Position numbers and translations under genes: made by a program. From positions 62,001 to 126,000 of the forward strand of contig NZ_MWZD01000018.1 in assembly GCF_002982315.1 (NCBI RefSeq): 64,000 bases of DNA, written 5' to 3'. The notes beneath the pieces are model-generated. The model had not been told where the DNA came from. It worked only from the letters and a program-made list of their open reading frames with translations, and searched no databases. Below, one piece after another: positions 60,361 to 64,000 of this stretch. How positions within the stretch are numbered: the first letter of the stretch is position 1; each line of letters opens with the position of its first letter. This DNA comes from Leucobacter massiliensis (lineage in GTDB: Bacteria; Actinomycetota; Actinomycetes; Actinomycetales; Microbacteriaceae).

Positions 60361-62060
60361 TGATGCGTGCGTCACGCTGCGGTGCAGCGGTGCGTGCGGC
60401 GCGGGCGGTGCGGTGGGGGGCCCTCGCGGCGCTGCTCGCGCTCGCCGGCTGCGCCACGATCCCGAGCAGCGGGCCGGTCGCGGCCGGCCTGAGCGATCTG
60501 ACGCAGGCCGAGCAGCAGGTCCAGTACACCCCGCCTGGGCCGGTCGCCGGCGCCACTCAGGAGGACCTCGTGCAGGGGTTCCTGTACGCGGCGACCTCTC
60601 CGAGCGATGACTACTCGGTCGCGCGGGAGTTCCTGACGGCCGAGTACGCCGCGCAGTGGGATCCGTCCTTCGGCGTGCTCGTCTTCGAGGGCGGCCGCCC
60701 GTTCCGCAGCGACGGCGACACGGCCGGGGTGCTGTCGCTCTCCGCGGTGGCGAAGGTCGACGCGCAGGGGTCGATGCTCCCGGTGCAGCCGGGCGCGAGC
60801 ACCGAGATGCGCTTCGAGTTCGAGCGGGTGGGGGAGGAGTGGAGGATCTCCTCGGCGCCGGCCGGGGTGATCCTCGACAGCTCCACCTTCACGGAGATCT
60901 GGTCCTCGCACCAGTTGTACTTCGTGGGGCCGGGGAACGTGCTGGTGCCCGAGACCCGGTGGTACCCGAACCGTCCCTCGCTCGCGACGGAGCTCGTGGC
61001 GGCGCTGCTCGAGGGGCCGGGCGAGCCGCTCGCGCAGGTGGTGACGAGCGGATTCCCCGCGGGGACGGAGCTCGTGGGGAACTCGGTGCAGGTGGACGAG
61101 GGGACCGCCCGGATCGACCTGAGCGGGGCGATGCTCGAGGCGGGGCCGCTCGCCACGGGCAGTGCGCGGGCACAGCTGAGGGCGACGCTCCAGTCGGTGC
61201 GCGGCGTGTCGGGTGTGGAGCTGTTCGTCGACGGCGCGCCCCTGCGGGAAACCCCGGAGGGTGAGGGCGGAGCGCCCCGTCAGGTCGGCCAGCTCTCCGA
61301 CCCCGTCGTCTTGATCGGCGAGGAGTTCGGTCCCATCGTCTCGGGCGAGTTGCGCCCGCTCGACGGTTTCGGTGCGACGGTCGCCGGCTTCGACCCGCTC
61401 GCCATCACCCTCTCCCCGGGCGGGCAGTCCGCTGCGATGCTGGATCCCGACGGGGTGACGCTGCTCGAGGACGACCGGGCACTGCCCGTCGACGACCGGC
61501 CGGAGCTGCTTCCGCCCTCCTTCGACCTGCTCGGCTACGTGTGGACGGTCTCGGCCGCGGAGCCCGCGGTGCTGCGCGTGACCGGATCCTCCGACGGCGG
61601 AGCGGCCGAGATCCCGGCGCCCTGGCTGTCGGGCCGGGAGGTCGCGGCGGTGCGGGTCTCGCCGGACGGCGCGCGGATCGCCGCGCTCGTCGCCGGTGAC
61701 GGGGGGAGCCAGGTGCTCGTGGCGGGGGTGATCCGGGACGAGAACGGCGTGCCGGTGGGGACGACGCAGGAGGCTGAGGTGCAGCTGTGGGCTGCCGGGG
61801 CCCCGGTGGATCTCGACTGGATGGGGCAGCTGCGCTTCGCGACGCTCACGCGGGAGGGCGGGGCCAGCAAGGTCACCTTCGCGGGGCCCGGGCAGTTCGC
61901 GAGCCCGCAGGGCTCGGTGCCGCAGGGGGTCGAGCTGAGCGGCGGGGGCGGGCGCACGCAGCTGCGCGTGCTGAGCGCCGACGGCGGGCTCTTCGCGCCG
62001 CAGAGCGGCGGCTGGCAGAGCACCGAGGACGACGTCGCCCTGCTCGCGAAGCGCGGATGA
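60360..62060 (+). CDS. lpqB: Lipoprotein LpqB with GerMN domain
   Basis: MtrB-interacting lipoprotein that modulates the MtrAB system. 566 residues: signal peptide with lipobox LAGC (Cys31), an N-terminal NTF2-like region (LVQGFLYAATSPSDDYSVAREFL), a GerMN/sporulation-type domain (about 205-315; ELVAALLEGPGEPLAQVVTS, GTARIDLSGAML) and a C-terminal beta-propeller-like LpqB domain (AVRVSPDGARIAALVAGDGG). ATG at 60360 with GGAAGGAGG upstream overlaps mtrB. The mtrA-mtrB-lpqB order is conserved in actinobacteria. Confidence 0.95.
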   Translation: MMRASRCGAAVRAARAVRWGALAALLALAGCATIPSSGPVAAGLSDLTQAEQQVQYTPPGPVAGATQEDLVQGFLYAATSPSDDYSVAREFLTAEYAAQWDPSFGVLVFEGGRPFRSDGDTAGVLSLSAVAKVDAQGSMLPVQPGASTEMRFEFERVGEEWRISSAPAGVILDSSTFTEIWSSHQLYFVGPGNVLVPETRWYPNRPSLATELVAALLEGPGEPLAQVVTSGFPAGTELVGNSVQVDEGTARIDLSGAMLEAGPLATGSARAQLRATLQSVRGVSGVELFVDGAPLRETPEGEGGAPRQVGQLSDPVVLIGEEFGPIVSGELRPLDGFGATVAGFDPLAITLSPGGQSAAMLDPDGVTLLEDDRALPVDDRPELLPPSFDLLGYVWTVSAAEPAVLRVTGSSDGGAAEIPAPWLSGREVAAVRVSPDGARIAALVAGDGGSQVLVAGVIRDENGVPVGTTQEAEVQLWAAGAPVDLDWMGQLRFATLTREGGASKVTFAGPGQFASPQGSVPQGVELSGGGGRTQLRVLSADGGLFAPQSGGWQSTEDDVALLAKRG

Positions 62061-62090
62061 GGCGACGCCGCGCCGGCGGAGCGCGTCGCC
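62061..62090 (+). terminator. Hairpin directly after lpqB
   Basis: GGCGACGC (62061-62068) and GCGTCGCC (62083-62090) form an 8-bp perfect stem beginning at the base after the lpqB stop codon. Confidence 0.55.
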
Positions 62091-62183
62091 CACATCCGGC
62101 AGTTCCGGGCGGTGCCGCGTCATTCCTCCACAGATCGGGCCCGGGCCCGGCTCCGCGGCGCCATGTCGTCGGACCATGGGAGC

Positions 62184-63014
62184 ATGTCTTCATTGTCGCT
62201 GCTCCGTGAGTTCGGCCAGGATCTCCTCGCGCTCCTCTGGCCCACCGCCTGCGTGTGCTGCGGCGCGCCTGACCGGGACTGCTGCCTGCCCTGCCTCGTC
62301 GAGCTGCGCCGTCCGGGCGATCCGGTGCGCCCGGAGCTCGGGATCCCTTGTTTCGTCCGCGGGCCCTACTCCGGGGCGCTGCGGTCGATGCTCCTCGCCT
62401 TCAAGCACGGCGGGCGGGCGGGGTTCGCCCGCCATCTCGGGCCGGAGCTCAGGAAGCCGCTGCTCGCGGCGCTCGGGTGCTGCTCGGGCCCCGCGCCCCC
62501 GGTGATCGTCGCGGCGCCCTCGCGCCGGGCGCGCACGCGCCGCCTCGGTTACGCGCACGTGGAGGTGCTGCTGGATCGTGCCGTCCGCGGGCGGGGGCGC
62601 AGCCCGGGCCGGCCCGGGTCCGCCGCCCCTTCCGGCGAGCCGAGGGTGGCGGCGCTGCGGGTGCGCGCGCTTCGCGTGACCCGGGGCCGCCGCAGCCAGC
62701 AGGGGCTCGACGCGGCCGGCCGCGCCGAGAACGCCGGCCGGGTCGCCGTGCGGGCTTCCCGGCGCGCGGTGCTGCGCGGGCGGGAGGTGATCCTCGTGGA
62801 CGACGTGATCACCACCGGGGCGACGGCGCTCGCAGCGCGCGACGCGCTCGCCGCGGCGGGCGCCAGGGTGGTCGCGGTGGTGGCTCTGTGCGCCGTCGAG
62901 CGCGACGACACGCGCGGGCCCCTGACTGAGAATCCACCGGTGGAATCGCGCTCGCCGGGTGGAGTAGAGTTCCCGAAAGGCGTGACGGTGCGCCACACTG
63001 GCTCGCCCGCCTGA
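62184..63014 (+). CDS. comF: ComF-family phosphoribosyltransferase-like protein
   Basis: 276 residues. An N-terminal zinc-finger-like cysteine cluster (ACVCCGAPDRDCCLPC, residues 22-37) precedes a type I phosphoribosyltransferase fold with YSGALRSMLLAFKHGGR, the R-R-x-QxGL block RRSQQGLDAAGR, and the PRPP loop VILVDDVITTGATALAA. In competent bacteria ComF helps DNA uptake; here the role is unknown. Next to lpqB and hpf as in many actinobacteria. ATG at 62184 is chosen because GACCAT sits 6 nt upstream; in-frame ATG 62163 is an alternative. Confidence 0.88.
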   Translation: MSSLSLLREFGQDLLALLWPTACVCCGAPDRDCCLPCLVELRRPGDPVRPELGIPCFVRGPYSGALRSMLLAFKHGGRAGFARHLGPELRKPLLAALGCCSGPAPPVIVAAPSRRARTRRLGYAHVEVLLDRAVRGRGRSPGRPGSAAPSGEPRVAALRVRALRVTRGRRSQQGLDAAGRAENAGRVAVRASRRAVLRGREVILVDDVITTGATALAARDALAAAGARVVAVVALCAVERDDTRGPLTENPPVESRSPGGVEFPKGVTVRHTGSPA

Positions 63015-63032
63015 GTCCCCTGGGAGGTCACT

Positions 63033-63680
63033 ATGGACGTGAACATCCGCGGCAAGAACGTCGGGATCACCGATCGTTTCGAGAGCTACGTCGAGGCCAA
63101 GACCGAGAAGGTTGCGGGTCTGCTTCCCCGGGCTCAGGCCTTCGAGGTGACCGTCTCCCGGCAGAGCGATCGAAGTCCGCAGCACGGCGACCTCGTGGAG
63201 ATCACGCTCATCGGCCCCGGCCCCGTGATCCGGGCCGAGTCGGCGGGGGGAGACAAGTACTCCGCCTTCGACATGGCGTACGGGCGGGTGCTGGAGCGCA
63301 TCCGCCGCATGAAGGACCGGAGGAAGGATCGCCGCGGCAAGGGCCGCATCTCGCTCGCGGATGCCGCCTCCCACGACTTCGAGATGGTCGATGTGACCCC
63401 GGCGCCGCTCGAGGTGCTCGAGTCGGTCGCGACGGGCAGCGTGCCCGTCGTCGGGGAAGATGCGGGGAAGGACGAGTACACCCCGGTCGTCATTCGCACC
63501 AAGGAGTTCCCCGCCGAGCGGCTCTGCGTGGAGGACGCCGTCGACCGGATGGAGCTCGTCGGGCACGACTTCTTCCTCTTCGTCGAGTCCGAGAGCGGCC
63601 GGCCGAGCGTCGTGTACCGCCGCCGCGGCTGGAACTACGGCGTGATCTCGCTCTCCGAGGAGGAGCCCGTGGAGGAGTAA
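63033..63680 (+). CDS. hpf: Long-form ribosome hibernation promoting factor
   Basis: Dimerises 70S ribosomes into inactive 100S particles in stationary phase. 215 residues: the S30AE/RaiA-like N-domain (MDVNIRGKNVGITDRFESYV, RVLERIRRMKDRRKDRRGKG) and the C-terminal dimerisation domain (VIRTKEFPAERLCVEDAVDR, MELVGHDFFLFVESESGRPS, VVYRRRGWNYGVISL). ATG at 63033 with GGGAGGTCACT upstream. Transcribed after comF, probably from a promoter inside the comF 3' end. Confidence 0.95.
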   Translation: MDVNIRGKNVGITDRFESYVEAKTEKVAGLLPRAQAFEVTVSRQSDRSPQHGDLVEITLIGPGPVIRAESAGGDKYSAFDMAYGRVLERIRRMKDRRKDRRGKGRISLADAASHDFEMVDVTPAPLEVLESVATGSVPVVGEDAGKDEYTPVVIRTKEFPAERLCVEDAVDRMELVGHDFFLFVESESGRPSVVYRRRGWNYGVISLSEEEPVEE

Positions 63681-63701
63681 CGGGTCCCGTCCGGTGCTGG
63701 C

Positions 63702-63734
63702 ATCGGCCCCGTCGCGCGAGGCGGCGGGGCCGAT
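63702..63734. terminator. Terminator between hpf and the cupin gene
   Basis: ATCGGCCCCG (63702-63711) pairs perfectly with 63725-63734, 13-nt loop with some internal pairing. Serves convergent genes. Confidence 0.65.
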
Positions 63735-63754
63735 CCCCGTTTCGGGGGCTGCGT

Positions 63755-64000
63755 TCAGCTGGAGCCGCTCCACGCGGCGGGCACGAGCACCCACACGGCC
63801 TCCGCCCCGCTCGCGCCGGCCCGCCAGCTGTGCGGCGTGCGACCGGGGAAGGTGAGGGTGTCGCCCGCGTCCAGCCGCATCCAGCGGTCGGGAAAGGCGA
63901 GCTCGAGCGATCCGGAGACGAGATGCAGGGATTCGACCGCGCAGTTCACGGTGTAGAGCTCTTCTCCGCCGCTCGCCCCGGGTGCGAGCGAGGAGCGGAT
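63755..64000 (-). CDS. Cupin domain protein, C-terminal part (probably an XRE-cupin regulator)
   Basis: The reading frame is open to the right edge, so this is the 3' end of a longer gene. The visible ~81 residues form a small beta-barrel cupin: GGEELYTVNCAVESLHLVSG, ELAFPDRWMRLDAGDTLTFP and GRTPHSWRAG, with the metal-type His in TPHSW. In actinobacteria this C-terminal cupin commonly follows an N-terminal HTH in regulators of small-molecule metabolism; the HTH part would lie outside the window, so the regulator assignment is inference. Confidence 0.7.
   Translation of the reverse strand: MRSSLAPGASGGEELYTVNCAVESLHLVSGSLELAFPDRWMRLDAGDTLTFPGRTPHSWRAGASGAEAVWVLVPAAWSGSS

Noticed and set aside
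57736-60375. 879-codon minus-strand ORF across mtrA and mtrB
   Set aside because: Antisense to well-conserved two-component genes; no recognisable domain.
1-64000. tRNA, rRNA, CRISPR arrays, insertion sequences and prophage genes
   Set aside because: I looked for tRNA cloverleaf ends, regularly spaced repeats, transposase motifs and integrases and saw none. A short tRNA could be missed without a covariance search.

Overview
The window is high-GC actinobacterial DNA. Gene content and order (hemA/hemEYCDBL, carD-ispD-ispF, regX3-senX3/phoU, mtrA-mtrB-lpqB, a whiB2-like gene) fit the family Microbacteriaceae. Leucobacter is my best guess, from general familiarity with protein flavour rather than any search. 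Nearly all sequence is coding, many starts are GTG or TTG, and at least a dozen genes look leaderless, with a TANNNT -10 box 6-7 bp before the start codon.

Layout. 1-20.5 kb: purine and tetrapyrrole synthesis. The purL 5' end lies on the left edge, then a six-TM protein, hemA (minus), and a tightly overlapping hemE-hemY-hemC-hemD-hemB-hemL operon (plus). Next come purQ/purS/purC (minus), a START-like protein, purD, a sterol-carrier-like protein, a small membrane protein, two tandem tatA genes, purF, purM, and ispD-ispF. 20.5-28 kb: carD, a lipoprotein, regX3, a disrupted senX3, phoU behind a textbook PHO box, cysS, rlmB and an Rv3235-like gene. 28-35 kb: signalling and envelope, with a PdtaS-type kinase, a PspC-family envelope protein and kinase lacking their 5' ends, a LuxR-type regulator, and a protein O-mannosyltransferase. 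35-45 kb: proS, then a type VII secretion module (WXG100-like protein, small helper, DUF1023 hydrolase effector candidate, lipoprotein, FHA/FtsK ATPase). 45-52.5 kb: nusA-ylxR-infB, rbfA, mutY, truB. 52.5-64 kb: whiB2-like gene, a large GT2 membrane glycosyltransferase, DUF5719, a degenerate zincin, mtrA-mtrB-lpqB, comF, hpf and a cupin fragment.

The hem operon supplies all steps from glutamyl-tRNA to coproporphyrin(ogen) except hemH/hemQ. PurL/S/Q/C/D/F/M cover most of IMP synthesis. RegX3, with SenX3 if intact, would drive phoU through the PHO box. MtrAB-LpqB links envelope state to the cell cycle.

Most unusual points: (1) four places where a conserved gene is broken at a structured junction. 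These are a 74-nt inverted repeat in senX3, loss of both 5' ends of a divergent PspC pair, a 138-bp in-frame direct-repeat insertion with T and C homopolymers splitting the FHA/FtsK gene, and palindromes truncating nusA. They may be assembly or amplification artefacts or real template-switch events. (2) A compact type VII secretion module carrying a hydrolase-lipoprotein pair that resembles an effector-immunity arrangement, sitting where rimP is normally found.
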